The notes under the pieces are model-generated. The model made no database searches, was not told the DNA's origin, and saw nothing but the letters and a program-made list of their open reading frames with translations. Made by a program: the position numbers and the translations under genes. 64,000 bases of DNA from Zygnema cylindricum (Eukaryota; Streptophyta; Zygnematophyceae; Zygnematales; Zygnemataceae): NCBI GenBank assembly GCA_037447655.1, contig JBBHKE010001156.1, forward strand, positions 78,811 through 142,810, read 5' to 3'. Of the stretch, positions 1 through 11,010 are shown one piece after another (position 1 is the stretch's first letter; each line of letters starts with the position of its first letter).

Positions 1-123
1 TTTCACTTGTCCACTAACTATACCCCAGTATCGTTTTTCGCACAGAGCTCCATCATCATGGCTTCCCAATAGATGAACCCAGATCCATTGAAGGTGGGCA
101 CCCTAGAGGGTTGGCCTATAACC
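1..123 (-). pseudogene. copia element C1: primer site and start of gag, running out of the window
   Basis: On the minus strand the bases just left of the LTR (109-123) read ggttataggccaacc, two mismatches from the primer site seen in elements A, E and H. The reading frame then gives PSRVPTFNGSGFIYWEAMMM, the same gag N-terminus as in A, E and H. The initiator ATG inside the primer site has become ATA, and a frame break follows near base 30. Only the first ~40 codons lie in the window; the rest is off the left edge. Confidence 0.75.
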
Positions 124-1141
124 TGCAATTTTGTGTCCTCTATTGGACTACAAAATAACGGAAGCCTCTAGATAGTTATTAACTAGCCCAGTTTTAATGG
201 CAATCACTGCTACCCTAGCTGACAAGCACACAATCTGACTACACCCCTATGCATCCTCGACTCTTTTGAGTCTGTTGGAAAAAGAATCTCTGAAAACGCC
301 CAACCAGGCGGATAGCTATGAGCCGGCAAAGATGCCAATTTATACAAAGCTCCCAAGGGAGAGTTGACTGTCTAAAAAATATTCGAAGTCCTACATCCCT
401 CTCACAAACCCTATCTACTAAAGTACGCTCCAATCAGAATACTGTAAAGTACCAAAAAGTATTATGGCCGATGTACTTTATGTACAGCCTCTGTACGACA
501 AGGCCTCAGAGTAGACGCGTGTCGTCATATGACTCGTCCGTATGTCGTCCGGGATCCTCGCTACTCAGTTACATCTAGCCACATATCGCTAGGTCACGCC
601 ACGTCATGCCACGACCGAAAAACGACAAAATGACCATTCCGGGACCTTGGCAATGATTATCGCCGTTGGATGAAGACCGACGTTTAATGTACGCCGTTGA
701 AATAAATGTCCAAATCATTTATTTCGTGTGGCGGATTTGGTGTACGCACTGAATCTGCAATGTCTTTATATTCCATTTTGCAGTTACGTTAATTGAATTA
801 ATGTTCCGTTCACTGTTTAAATAAATATCTTACCCTATGGAATGCAACAAACTTCTACGACAAACTGGTTAAAGCTGACGGCTATGCCACGCTCTGCCGA
901 TCGGAGGTTCGAAACCTGCAAGACTCAACCTTTTCGTGAGAGTGACTTAGGTCACACTTAAGTCCTATTTATAAAGCAGAGGCAGCCATGGCTCAACCAG
1001 CCTTTCTATCCTTTAGTGAATACAACAAGTAAGGGGGGTAGAGTGAAGAGGTGGAGGCGAGCTGCCTACGCTTTTACTTTTCTTGTTTTTACTAATAAAT
1101 TCAGACCTAGAAAATACCTTATAAATCTAATAATTTTAACA
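124..1141 (-). repeat. 5' LTR of copia element C1 (C/G family)
   Basis: The LTR is bounded by TG...CA (plus-strand tgcaattttg ... attttaaca) and lies directly next to the primer site at 109-123. It aligns along its length with the LTR at 56775-57767 and with the partial LTR at 30000-30591. It contains the tRNA-like module at 862-926. The five bases outside 1141 are tatat; the matching duplication, if any, lies outside the window. Confidence 0.8.
862..926 (+). other. tRNA-like A-box/B-box module inside C1 LTR
   Basis: The segment contains ctggttaaagctgacgg (D-arm/A-box-like) and, about 40 nt on, gaggttcgaaacctg (T-arm/B-box-like with a short inverted repeat). It reads antisense to the element and lies about 215-280 nt from the LTR start, the position seen in the other families. 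It is not a functional tRNA gene by eye: no paired acceptor stem is evident. Confidence 0.5.
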
Positions 1142-1607
1142 TATATCACCGGTGGCTACGGTGTTCTGTACCGAATCATATCTAAGAAAACAACAGTTGC
1201 GTTGTCTGTACGGATCATATCCAAAGTAACCGCAGGTGCGTTGTCCTGTCTGTGTCGCAACTGCGCTGTCCTGTCTGCGTCGCAGCGTCGTTGCTGCGCT
1301 GCTCTGACTGCATAGCAGTTGCGGTGCTGCATTCCTCTGTATGCATAGCAGCTGCGCTGTTCCGTCTGCGTCGCAGTTGCGTTGTCTTGTACTGCACTCA
1401 AGTGATGACGCATGTCCATGTGAAAACTATAAATTACTACCTTTCTGCCGTCACACTAATTTACTAAGACTTAAAGTTTTCCAAAATCAACACCTATAAG
1501 TAGGAGGATTAAGGACTTCATCATTTTTGAGGCTCACCTCTCCTGGTGTCTTTATTTATAAATAGGCCATCTTTGGCCACACATAACACATTGCTCAAGG
1601 GAGCAAA
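1142..1607. repeat. LTR debris with CTGCG-rich minisatellite
   Basis: Bases ~1195-1395 are an imperfect tandem array of roughly 25-30 nt units such as gtcgcagttgcgctgtcctg and gcatagcagctgcgctg. Around 1470-1487 the sequence aagttttccaaaatcaaca matches the end of the D' LTR near 33141, so this looks like a minus-strand LTR of a D-like element cut by C1. From ~1545 to 1607 the sequence resembles the R region of A-type LTRs (…ttgctcaagggagcaaa), into which element B appears to have inserted. Open frames across the array are not credible genes. Confidence 0.5.
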
Positions 1608-2871
1608 TGTTGATATTTGAGTATTTTCTAGGTCTATTTTAGTATAGGAAAAATAGCAGAGGCAGTCTGCCTCTAACTCCCTTCTCTAAGCCCCCACACT
1701 TGCTGTAGTCATTGAAGGTTGAATAGGGAACTAGAGCCATGGCAGCTTATGCTCTCTATGGAGAAAGGGTGTAGATTTGGTAGACTTACCAAGAAGGTAT
1801 TTGACGGACCTAGGAATTTATCAAGGTACCTACCGTCCGTCAAGTAACCAGTAGCCGTTAGCCTTATCCGTTTAGTCTAGGACTAGTGCTAAGACGTAAT
1901 GGGAGTGGTAGATAATTAAATAGTATTTAGTAGGGTTTTCCATTTAACTGGATTACGATTTATATGGCATAAAAACTGTTGTACTTTTAAATACCGGACG
2001 AAACAAATAGTACAGACATTTGTTTCAACGGTCTGTATGAAATGGCGAAATTAATCGGACGGCCGTGATTAGCGCCGGCTTCGCGAAAGGTTAATTTGGC
2101 GATTTGCAGACGTCACCATTCCGGATGACATGTGACGACATCGTACAGGTTGCGGAATCTCCGGAACAGAACACAACAAATTTGGATGTGACAAATGTCA
2201 CATTATGGCAATATCGTACACTGTCCGTACAGAAAGTACTCCGACACCTTTATTTTCTTGTATAGTACTGTTTTTTTGACGTGACATGACCTGGCGCCAC
2301 GTGGAGAGAAAAGATTTGGAAGCAGGAATTCCGGGGAATATAAGAGCGAATCTGGATAAGACATGTGTTGACTTTTTAGCCATGTCGCACGATGGCCGTA
2401 CAAAAGGTACAGCGACACCTGTACCTTTATGTACTATACAGTACTAGAGGGTTTAGAGAGGATTTTAGGACTTCGAATATTTTAGGTAGGTAGCCACCTC
2501 TCTCCGAGAGAGCATCGGTACAAAAGGCAAACTTTGGCCAGCCATAACTATCAACTCAGTTGAACATTTTCAGTGATTCTTGTTGCTGCCAACTCAGAGG
2601 AGTCCATGATACATAAAGGTGTAGTCGGTCAGAGTTTTTGCTTGCCTCGATGGTTGCATTTATAAGGGATGTTCAAGGAGGGTGAATGTGTCCAAATCTC
2701 ATAATCTAACTTTGCACAGATAGTGTTATTTCACAAAGGTGAAGCTATATTGGGGTTCTAATCGTCAAAGGGTCGGTCATTTGGGTTTATATAAACTTGG
2801 AGTTGGCACTATCTAGATTAGCTTCTTTTGATATGCGAATTCTGTGTGGCAATCGAGCCCATAGAATTTCA
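1608..2871 (+). repeat. 5' LTR of copia derivative B
   Basis: It starts tgttgatatttgag and ends gaatttca, immediately before a degenerate primer site (ggttatatgcccacc, 2872-2886). The first ~520 bp reappear at 4717-5246. Near the start it carries gaggcagtctgcctc, a 6-bp-stem hairpin, and gagccatggcagc, both shared with the A family. The antisense tRNA-like module is at 1801-1880. Confidence 0.8.
1801..1880 (-). other. tRNA-like module inside B 5' LTR
   Basis: The minus strand reads an A-box-like segment (taaacggataaggctaacgg) and a degenerate B-box-like segment (ttgataaattcctagg). The copy in the 3' LTR (4920-4998) is better preserved (caggatcaattcttgg). It is antisense to the element. Confidence 0.4.
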
Positions 2872-4716
2872 GGTTATATGCCCACCATCGAGGGTGCCTA
2901 TTTTTGATGGAGCAGACTTCACTTATTGGGAGTTTAGGATGTAGGGATTGCTTTTCGAAAAGCCCTTGTGGGGAATTTTTTCGGGACAAGTGAGGTGTCA
3001 GCCGCCGGGTTTTGGAGGAGCTCACTATGGAGAATCATCTAGGGCTTCCTAGAAAACAAACCGCAGTTCAGATACAACGGAAGTGGAAGGGGAAAAAAGG
3101 GAGAAGGGAAAAGGAACACCGATCGTAAGGGGAGCTAGGCTCTTGGCTACGGTTCCACTTGTGGGGGTTATAACTGAACCAAAAACTGAAGAAAATGAGA
3201 GGAAAGTTTGGGAATATAAAAACACTATAGCAAAACATCTCATACTTAGATATGTGTCTAAGTCCATAGCTATCACTCTTTTAAGTCTAACTTAGTCTTC
3301 GGAAATATGGGAAACATTAATTCAAATTTATAAGAGTGAGACACTACAGAGGCAGCAGTTAGTAAAACAAGAAATAGAGGCCTATGTTTATAAAGGCGGT
3401 AGCATGATAGAGTTTTGCAATAATTTTGCTGCGTTATATGTTGAGCTTGCTTGTGCGGGATATGTAGAATCTGGGGAGAGAAATATTAATACACTAATCA
3501 TGAAGCTCCCAAATGAGTACGACGACATCATTTACCGTATGTAGGGAATTGATGTCTCCTCATGGACTAGGAACATTACCATGGGGATAATTCTTGTGAG
3601 GGAAAACACTTTGGAGATTTGTAGGGGAAGTAACACGAAGATTACATTTACAACTGGTGGTGACTGGCGGAAGCGTTATGTGAGGAACGGCGGTGATGAG
3701 CGGAAGCGTAATGAGAGGAAGAAAGACAAAGGTAAACCTTATCACAACTTTAGTGGAAAGAGAGGTAGAATGAGGAGCTTTATCTTTTGTAGAAAACCGG
3801 GTCACTATATAGAGGAGTGTCCTTCTTTGGAAGAACTTAGAAGTTGGAGTGTGAATGAGGAGGAAGAAGGGGAAGAGAAGAAAGAGGATGAAGAAATCTT
3901 AGAGCTTCTTCACAGCGGTAGAATGGAGAAGAGAGAAAAGTACACATAAATTCCACAAAGGCAACAATGTGTTTTTGGAGGTATTAGGGAAGTAAAGAGA
4001 GAGGAGGTACTTGAGGATGTTGAGGAGTGTAGAGTGTATGACTTAAAAATGAGAAAGTCAGATTTAAGATCCATAAGTGAAAACATGAAAGATAAAATAA
4101 ATGAGGATGATTTTATAGACAATTTGGAAACAGAAAATTGGTTGGAAAGGGAGACTTCAATGGATTTCGAGGAAAGGGGGGAAGTGAAACTAGAAGGGGC
4201 CTTAAAAGATAAGGGAGAAGAGGAATATTTAATGAAAGGTTTAGGGGAGGAGAAAAATTTATTGGGAATAAATTTAGAAAGTGAGAGTGGAAAGAAATCC
4301 ATTGGAGAGAGTGAGGAAAGATCAGATTTTGGGGGTAATGGGTTTGACATCACTAAAGGAAGTGATGGTATTAATGAAGGTGTGCCTGTAAATGGGTCAG
4401 CATGTGGGTGTATATTGCAGATTGGAGATGGGGCTGGCTGTTTGGATCGCAAGATAGAAATTGGTTTGTGTGTGGATGGAAAAGTGATGAGGTGGATAAA
4501 ATCTTTGCTCGAATTTATGAAAAATGGGATGTTAAATAAAATGTGTGATGCAATTATTTTTTCGATTCATCTAATGCATTTTGTTTAATATGAGAGCATT
4601 TTCTTAAGTTTCATGAAAGGAAAAGGAAAAAAGAAAAAAAAAGAAAAAAGGGGGAGGGGTGTTTGTTTATTTGTTTGTGGGAGTTGAAAGGATAATAGAC
4701 TAGAAAATAAAGGGAG
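2872..4716 (+). pseudogene. Internal region of copia derivative B: gag fused to pol remnants
   Basis: From the primer site the frame gives PSRVPIFDGADFTYWEF, the family gag N-terminus, with the start ATG changed to ATA. Gag similarity continues through 3083-3295 and 3330-3950 (IYKSETLQRQQLVKQEIEAYVYKGG-like), with several in-frame stops. A zinc knuckle is present but its first Cys is Phe (FIFCRKPGHYIEEC). At ~3950 the IPQRQQCVFGG segment that normally precedes protease is followed by an acidic open frame (4034-4588) ending in sequence resembling RNase H (GCILQIGDGAGC; KVMRWIKSLLEFMK). Protease, integrase and RT are missing, so this is an internal deletion. A polypurine tract (aaataaagggag, 4705-4716) precedes the 3' LTR. 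Confidence 0.65.
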
Positions 4717-5246
4717 TGTTGATATTTGAGTATTTTCTAAGTCTATTTTAGTAGAGGAAAAATAGCAGAGGCAATCTGCCTCTAACTCCCTTCTCTAAGC
4801 CCCCACACTTGTTATAGTCAGTGAAGGCTGTGAAGGCTGGACAGGGAGTAAGAGCCATGGCTGCCTATGCTTTCTATGGAGAAAGGGTGTAGATTTGGTA
4901 GACTTACCAAAAAGGTATTTGATGGACCCAAGAATTGATCCTGGTACCTACCGTCCGTCAAGTAACCAGTAGCCGTTAGCCTTATCCGTTTAGTCTACGA
5001 CTAGTGTCAAGACGTAATGGGTTTGGTAGATGATTAAATAGTATTTAGTAGGGTTTTCCATTTAACTAGATTACGGTTTATATGGCATAGAAATTGTTGT
5101 ACATTTAAGTATTGGACGAAACAAACAGTACAGACATTTGTTTCGACTGTCCCTATGAAATGCCGAAATAAATTGGACGACTGTGATTAGCGCCGGCTTC
5201 GCTAAAGGATAATTTGGCGGTTTGCGGACATCACCACTCCGGATGA
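4717..5246 (+). repeat. 3' LTR of B, truncated by an A-type LTR
   Basis: It starts tgttgatatttgag after the polypurine tract and matches the B 5' LTR until …ccggatga at 5246, where an A-type LTR begins abruptly. The tRNA-like module is at 4920-4998, antisense. Confidence 0.75.
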
Positions 5247-5576
5247 TGTAGAAATTAATGGTTTTAAAGTATTTTCTAGGTCTGAATAGAAATAAAAAAG
5301 CCGAGGCAGTCTACCTCTAACTTCTCTCTCCAAACTCTCAAACTTGTCGCAGTAACTGAGAAATTGGAGAGGAAGCTAGAGCCATGGCTACCTAGGCTAT
5401 CCTGAGGTTTACGGGAAAATTATATTAGATAGGGAATTATTTTACTAAAAAGTATGTGCCGGCCACAAGATTTGAACCTGGTACCTGCCGGCCAACAGAC
5501 AGTAAATAGCCGGTAGCCTTAGCCGTTAAGTTTAGAAGTAGTATTAAGCATTATATAGTACGATAATTAATTAAAC
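5247..5576 (+). repeat. A-type LTR fragment ending at an assembly gap
   Basis: It starts tgtagaaattaatgg and is related to the LTRs of A and H. It runs into the gap after ~330 bp. It carries an A/B-box module on the minus strand at 5456-5534 with a canonical-looking B-box (caggttcaaatcttg). Confidence 0.75.
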
Positions 5577-5586
5577 NNNNNNNNNN
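5577..5586. other. Assembly gap of 10 N
   Basis: Ten consecutive N. The true gap size is unknown, and the rest of the A-type element may be missing here. Confidence 0.99.
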
Positions 5587-8500
5587 TACATCAAAAAGCA
5601 TATTTTTGTTTTATCCACCATGCTAAACCATGCCTCTCAGCGCCTAAAGACATTTGAAGGGGTGAAAAACGAACTACCTTGCAATGGGAATGACACTGTA
5701 ACATCTGCATCGCGTAAGGAGGAACACGTCAAAGTGCCAACTTCTTCTACGCAAAACGGAATCGCAGAAGACGGGCCAGCTGAACTTTACCGTAGTCTTA
5801 AAGCTCTGGGGACATTTTTTTTAACCATGACTTGTCTTTGCCTGTTTTGGTTTGTTTAACACATGAAAAAAAACAATTCGTTATGTTTTGTCCGTCTGTG
5901 TTCAATACGACAAAAAAAAGTACACAATTTGTTTGGTTTTGTCCGTTTCTGTTCAGTACCAATTTTTTTTACAGGGGTCTCGAAATTCTGATGCCATTTC
6001 AAGTCGACCGGGCAGAAGACGCTAAGGCAAAACGCATCTTCTTCAACCGTGAAACTGCACAAGGAGGAATGCGCTACGTCTACAATGTCACAGTAAGGGT
6101 AACGTTCCATCAAGCAAAAAGTGGGGAAGTTTACAGAAATCCGCGACTCTCCGTACCAAATCGTACCACCTATTTTGTTTTTATACGAAAAACTACATTA
6201 CAGAGAATCTTGCCAATACTCTTCAAAGGTCTTGAGGTAATTATGGCCGTCGGATGTTCATCTGCGAGGAGTCCGCTTCATATTTCTCTGTAATTGTCAA
6301 CCCACCTCGAGCAGGTGGTTGGCACATACAGAAAAAAAAAAGTTCGTGACACGTTGGAATATTAGGCTACGTGTCATGATGTAAAACCAACGAGATAACT
6401 TAAGCTTTGCACATGACACACGCTTTCCAAAATACAACCGAAAATAAAAACGAAATTTCGTAACATTCTTTCATCACGCTATTTTTGGTAACTTTTGTTC
6501 GTCACACTATTTCTCTCAAAGGACTTTCGTTATGTTCGAAAACAAAAACCCTAAAAAATGAGCTGGCGTACAGACTGGCTTCTGCAAAAAGTATAAAGGT
6601 TTTGTCGTATGATTACTTCGTATGCAGGTACATGGTACGAAAGTGAAGATTTGAAGTTAAGTTTGTCGGTGCTAAAAATCTCAAAGATATTCAATATCAG
6701 TTCGTAGCTTGTGTGGCGCCAGTCAATTTTGAACATGTGGCTTACAGACTCTTCGTGATGGAACATCGACTCAATCGACCCGGTCTGTAGAGTTGGCCGT
6801 ACAATTACAAAAACATCTGATGGAACTTCACCCTAAGACATGCGACGTCACAAGCAATTCCAAAAAATAACGTGCGACAACACAGATTGTAGACACTGAC
6901 AACCGTCACAGGTATTGTCGACATATACAGTCGTCACAAACGTAAGTTACGATTACGTTCTTACACATAGGGACACTTGAAATCCGGGTCCGACGGATCT
7001 GCGCTAAAATAAAAAGTAACTTCGCTAAGTTCCAAGTTCATGGGGACATACCCTAAATCCCGACCAAAAATCTCAAATCCTGCCGGCGCCGACATTTAGC
7101 AATAATGTAAAATCCTCCTTAAAGGCTTAAACCCTTAACCAAGTCGTCAAGTTCATCTAGTCGTGATCCTCCACCTGTTATATCCATGTAGACATACAAA
7201 GCCAAGAATGATAAACGTCACTATTTAGATGTGACGACAACTGTAAGATTGTCTAAAAAGAACTCTAAGGATATGCTACGTGTACGGAAGAGCGTCTTTG
7301 TTACTGTGTACAAAACTTCCAAATGAGATGCAAATCTCTAAACCTTTTCTACAACTTATAGAATGACACGTGTCACTTAGCACAAACTTTTAAAGCCCTA
7401 GACATTTTGTTGTGTGCTTGTGGAATTAGATGATAGCATGAAGGGTACAAAACGTACGGATTTTCACTTTGTTACGAAAATGCGTTAATTTTTTAAGATT
7501 TTGAAATTTTCGATAATTCGTATACTTTTCATGTACGGACAAAATATTGGACAAAACGTACGGAAATCTTAAAAAAAATATTGAAATTACACCTTGAATC
7601 ACTATTAAAGTTAGAAAACGATACATATTCCCATGCTTTTAGGGTAGCCGCGAAAGTCTGTGTTCACATATTCGACACCTGAATATGTAAGAACTGGTTA
7701 GCGCTATTTTCATTCGTCTTTATGATTTGGAATCAAATCTTCGTACGATTTTCCGTGCAACGCGCTCAATTTCCATTGTCGACGCATTTCGTCTGACACC
7801 TATTTTGTATGTCTGTACAAAATAATTACAAGCTTTAGTACGGACTGCCACATTTCGTACGCTACACTATTTAATAACTTTCGAAATTAATAACTAACGA
7901 TATTTAAACAGTACCTATATTTGAGTATGCTTTTCCGTGCGACGCACTCAATTATCCTTGACGTCGCCATTACCTTACACATATTTTGTACGTATGTAGC
8001 GGTTCAAGTGTTCAACCTTTTACAAAATCTTAAAAGTCAAAGATCCAATAAGGCTAATCTGCTTCACCTCATGTTTTCCGCGCTTTTTTTGGACATATAA
8101 AAAGTTTTCACTTTTCACCAATTCGGTTATTCGGTTTGTCGATCTTGTGCTCGATTTGGGTAACACGTCACTCTATCTCAATGCGTCAAGTTCCATAGAG
8201 CGTTCGTATCTTTACAAGCGTCCACGGAAGCCGTGCGACAAGATATCTAGGGTTTAAAGTTCATGTTTTGCCTCTTTAAAGCTATAGATGGCCTCCGGGT
8301 TTGCCAAATGGAGTTGGTGCACCGACTCCGCGCCCATACAAGCCACAACTTTTTTTTAGGCAACCTTATGGTTATGCGTATATTACGTGTTTGATGACAC
8401 AAGTCAATCAATGCCCGTTACACGTGCATGGTTCGTGTCGTGTTTTAGTTGCTACTGATACAGGCATGCTACGTAGTACGTACATGCCTAGTACGGAAAA

Positions 8501-9010
8501 TCGTATGAAAAATCGTACATTATATGGGCATGTATCGTGTGTTGTTTTTACGCTTTGCTAAGCCTTACCAAGTATTATATAAAGATGTGTTTATGTGTCA
8601 AATAAGCAATTGTATGACATACATTATATGTAAGGAGTCTTTGTGCAACTTCTATTGGAACAACAACCATAGTGTGATTGTATGAGCATAAAAAAACGCA
8701 CGCACTTCCAAACAGCAAGAATATTCCATTGAAGAAATAGTAGTGTCGGAACATAAGTGTGTCGAAGTATGTTTACCTATGTAGCTTACTTTAAAAGGTT
8801 AATAATCTAAATATGATTAGACTGAAACTTTTGATATTAACTTTTTATAGCTCTAACAATGTTTACAGATAAGTTTCTTTTGAAACTTATCTATTTCAAT
8901 ATTGTAAAAGAAAAGTCAATTTTCACGCTGTATTACCCTGTCTTGTTTATGGAAATTTCTAAATTGTCGTGCATGACAGTACAACCGTGAATGGCATGCA
9001 TCACATCCCG
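5587..9010. repeat. AT-rich dispersed repeat, no convincing gene
   Basis: The stretch is rich in cgtacgg/gtacgg words. Pieces at 5966-6091 and 6832-6960 are homologous to 47440-47780. A 79-codon frame at 5620-5859 and a frame over 5972-6091 (bounded by ttttttacag and gtaagg) could be exons, but neither matches a family I recognise. Nothing else from 6960 to 9010 looks coding. Confidence 0.45.
6092..6827. mobile_element. Possible non-autonomous DNA element with TCAC target duplication
   Basis: Relative to the copy at 47440-47660, which is continuous, the copy here is interrupted by 736 bp flanked on both sides by TCAC (6088-6091 and 6828-6831). The insert starts agtaagg and its reverse end starts agttccatcag; gttccatca lies near both ends in inverted orientation. 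The alternative is an intron (gtaagg donor, cctaag acceptor), but the ungapped copy keeps bases equivalent to cctaag, which favours insertion. Confidence 0.4.
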
Positions 9011-9015
9011 CGTGG

Positions 9016-10063
9016 TGTAGAAACTAATGGTTTTATTAGTATTTTCTAGGTCTGAAAAGAAATATAGAAGTCGAGGCAGTCTATCTCTAACTTCTCTCTC
9101 CAACTCTCAAACTTGTCGCAGTCATTTAGAAATTGGAGAGGAAGCTAGAGCCATGGCTACCTTGGCTTTCCTGAGGTTTACGGGAATTTTATATTAGGGT
9201 TTATTTATTTATTTAAAAGGTATGTGCCGGCGGCAGGATTTGATCCTTGTACCTACCGGCCGGCAGACAGGAAATAGCCGGTAGCCTTAGCCGTTAAGTC
9301 TAGCGGTAGTGTTACATAGCATATAGTTTGATATTTATTTAAATATGTATACGTGCGATAAACAATTAACTGAAATGAATTACGGGATACATAGATCCAG
9401 TAATATATAATGTACGACTTACGGTACGGACAAAAATCAGTACCGCGCATTTGTTTCGTAAATGAAACAAATACCGCGCATGTATTTATTACGGCTACGA
9501 TTAAAGCCGAATTTAATCGGACGGCCGGGATTAGCGCCGAGATCGCGGAGGAAGATTTCGGCGGTTTGTGGCCATCGCCACATCGGATGACGCGTGGCGA
9601 AATTCCGTTGGATTGTGGAATCTCCGGAGATTATGGCACCGAATCCGGATTTGACATGTGTCGACATTTTGGCCATGTCGTACAATGTCCGTACATAAAG
9701 TACACCGGCAGCTGTACTTTTGCGTACGGAACTCAATTCTGATTGGTTCCGTACATCAGTAGATAGAGTCTGTGAGAGAGATAGGACTTAGAAAAATTAG
9801 AAGATAGGACCCCCTCTCCCAGAGAGCTTCTGTACAAAAGGTCAACTTTGACCCTCCATAACTTACTGCTCAGGGGAGCAAATTCAGAGATTCTTTTTGC
9901 TACCGACTCAGGGGAGTCTTCCTTTTACAAAGGTGGAAGTGGTCAGGTTTTTTGTCTGCCAAGGTGGCAGTTATTTTTGCTGGATCACAAAGGGGTCAGG
10001 ATTATCCTAGAGGCTTCTTGGAAGCTGTCTACTCTGAGGACTTATGGAGGTTTCAGAGTTTCA
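9016..10063 (+). repeat. 5' LTR of A
   Basis: It runs from tgtagaaactaatgg to gagtttca. It has an early U3 block with gtcgaggcagtctatctc and gagccatggctacc. The tRNA-like module is on the minus strand at 9224-9303, about 208-287 nt into the LTR: taacggctaaggctaccgg, then caaggatcaaatcctg, then a gccggcaca end. Confidence 0.93.
9224..9303 (-). other. tRNA-like module inside A 5' LTR
   Basis: The minus strand shows an A-box-like taacggctaaggctaccgg and a B-box-like aaggatcaaatcctg about 30 nt apart, with a GC-rich arm between them as in long-variable-arm tRNAs. The module is repeated at 14624-14703 in the 3' LTR. Confidence 0.5.
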
Positions 10064-10078
10064 GGTTATGGGCCCACC
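10064..10078 (+). promoter_or_regulatory. Primer binding site matching the initiator tRNA-Met anticodon arm, containing the gag ATG
   Basis: ggttatgggcccacc begins at the first base after the LTR. Its complement ggtgggcccataacc is the anticodon arm of plant initiator tRNA-Met, as in Drosophila copia, which primes from a cleaved 5' half of that tRNA. The ATG at 10068-10070 pairs with the CAU anticodon and opens the gag frame. Confidence 0.85.
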
Positions 10079-11010
10079 CTCTAGGGTACCAATCTTTAAT
10101 GGAACTGGCTTCATATACTGGGAAAGTATGATGATGGGAGCTCTATGCGAAAAAAGGTTTTGGGGATAGTGAGTGGACGGTTGGGGCGTCCATCAAGTCT
10201 TCGAATTCCTTTAGTGTTTCGAGGAACCAGATTCACCAGGAAAGAGGATCCACCTTCAACGTAGGAAACAAAAAAATGAGAGGTGGTGGACAAAGGAAAG
10301 GAGAAGGAGACGATCACACCAATAGCAACTGGTTCGACATTTATGTCACCTATTCCGAGGAATGAGGAGAATGATACTAAAACCTGGGACTTTAACAATA
10401 TGGCGGCAAAACACTTCATCCTACGCCATCTCACTCAAGGACTTGCATGTCCTCATTTGCAGGTAGAAAGGGCATCCGATCTTTGGATGGCTCTCATAGA
10501 GATGTACCGAAGTGGTACGATTCAGCAACAACAGTTGGCTGATCAGAAAGTTAAGGAGTATGTATACAAAGGGGGAAATATGTTGGATTTTTGCAATGAG
10601 CTTGCTACACTCTTCATGGAGCTAGAGAGTGCGGGAAAAGATTTTAGTGAAAAAGAAAAGGTTAACTGTTTACTGATGAAGTTACCTGATGAGTTCGTGA
10701 ACATAGTTTACCGTGTGCAGGACTTGCCTGACTCAAGGTGGATATGGAACTCAGTGGTAGGGATGATTCTCGTTCAAGAGAATACAATTGAGATCCGAAG
10801 GGGAGGAAAGAGTGGCCAAGCCTTGGCAATAGCAACTGATTAGAGGAACAGAGATTCCCGAAAACCGGTCAGAAACTATGGGGGTAGGGAGCAGAAAAAA
10901 CAGGCCGACGAGTTCGAACAAAGGGCTCCCAAAGGTTTATGTCATTTTTGTAAGAAACCAAGGCACTATATGGCAGAGTGCACTAAGCTAACCGAGCTTC
11001 GGTAAAAAAA
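10068..11010 (+). pseudogene. gag: gag of element A, broken
   Basis: Starting at the ATG inside the primer site, the frame reads MGPPSRVPIFNGTGFIYWES, the copia gag N-terminus. A one-base loss in a G run (~10154-10158, compared with H) shifts the frame. The body is open from ~10283 (KTWDFNNMAAKHFILRHLTQ, then IQQQQLADQKVKEYVYKGG) to a TAG at 10841-10843, where H has a Ser codon. A CX2CX4HX4C zinc knuckle follows (CHFCKKPRHYMAEC), with the usual Gly before His replaced by Arg. A one-base insertion in an A run at ~11005-11013 then breaks the link to pol. Gag would form the virus-like particle and bind RNA. Confidence 0.85.

Noticed and set aside
862-926. True tRNA genes in LTRs
   Set aside because: A- and B-box words are present but no clear 7-bp acceptor stem or anticodon loop could be folded by eye; called tRNA-like only.
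1016-1467. Cys/Ala/Arg-rich frames in four reading frames
   Set aside because: They follow the CTGCG minisatellite; codon patterns mirror the repeat.
3910-4452. 180-codon Ser/Pro/Leu-rich minus-strand frame
   Set aside because: Antisense shadow of the acidic B frame (GAA/GGA-rich sense gives TTC/TCC-rich antisense).
5620-5859. 79-codon frame as a real gene
   Set aside because: No family resemblance and no supporting exon; low-complexity hydrophobic tail. Left unannotated as a gene.
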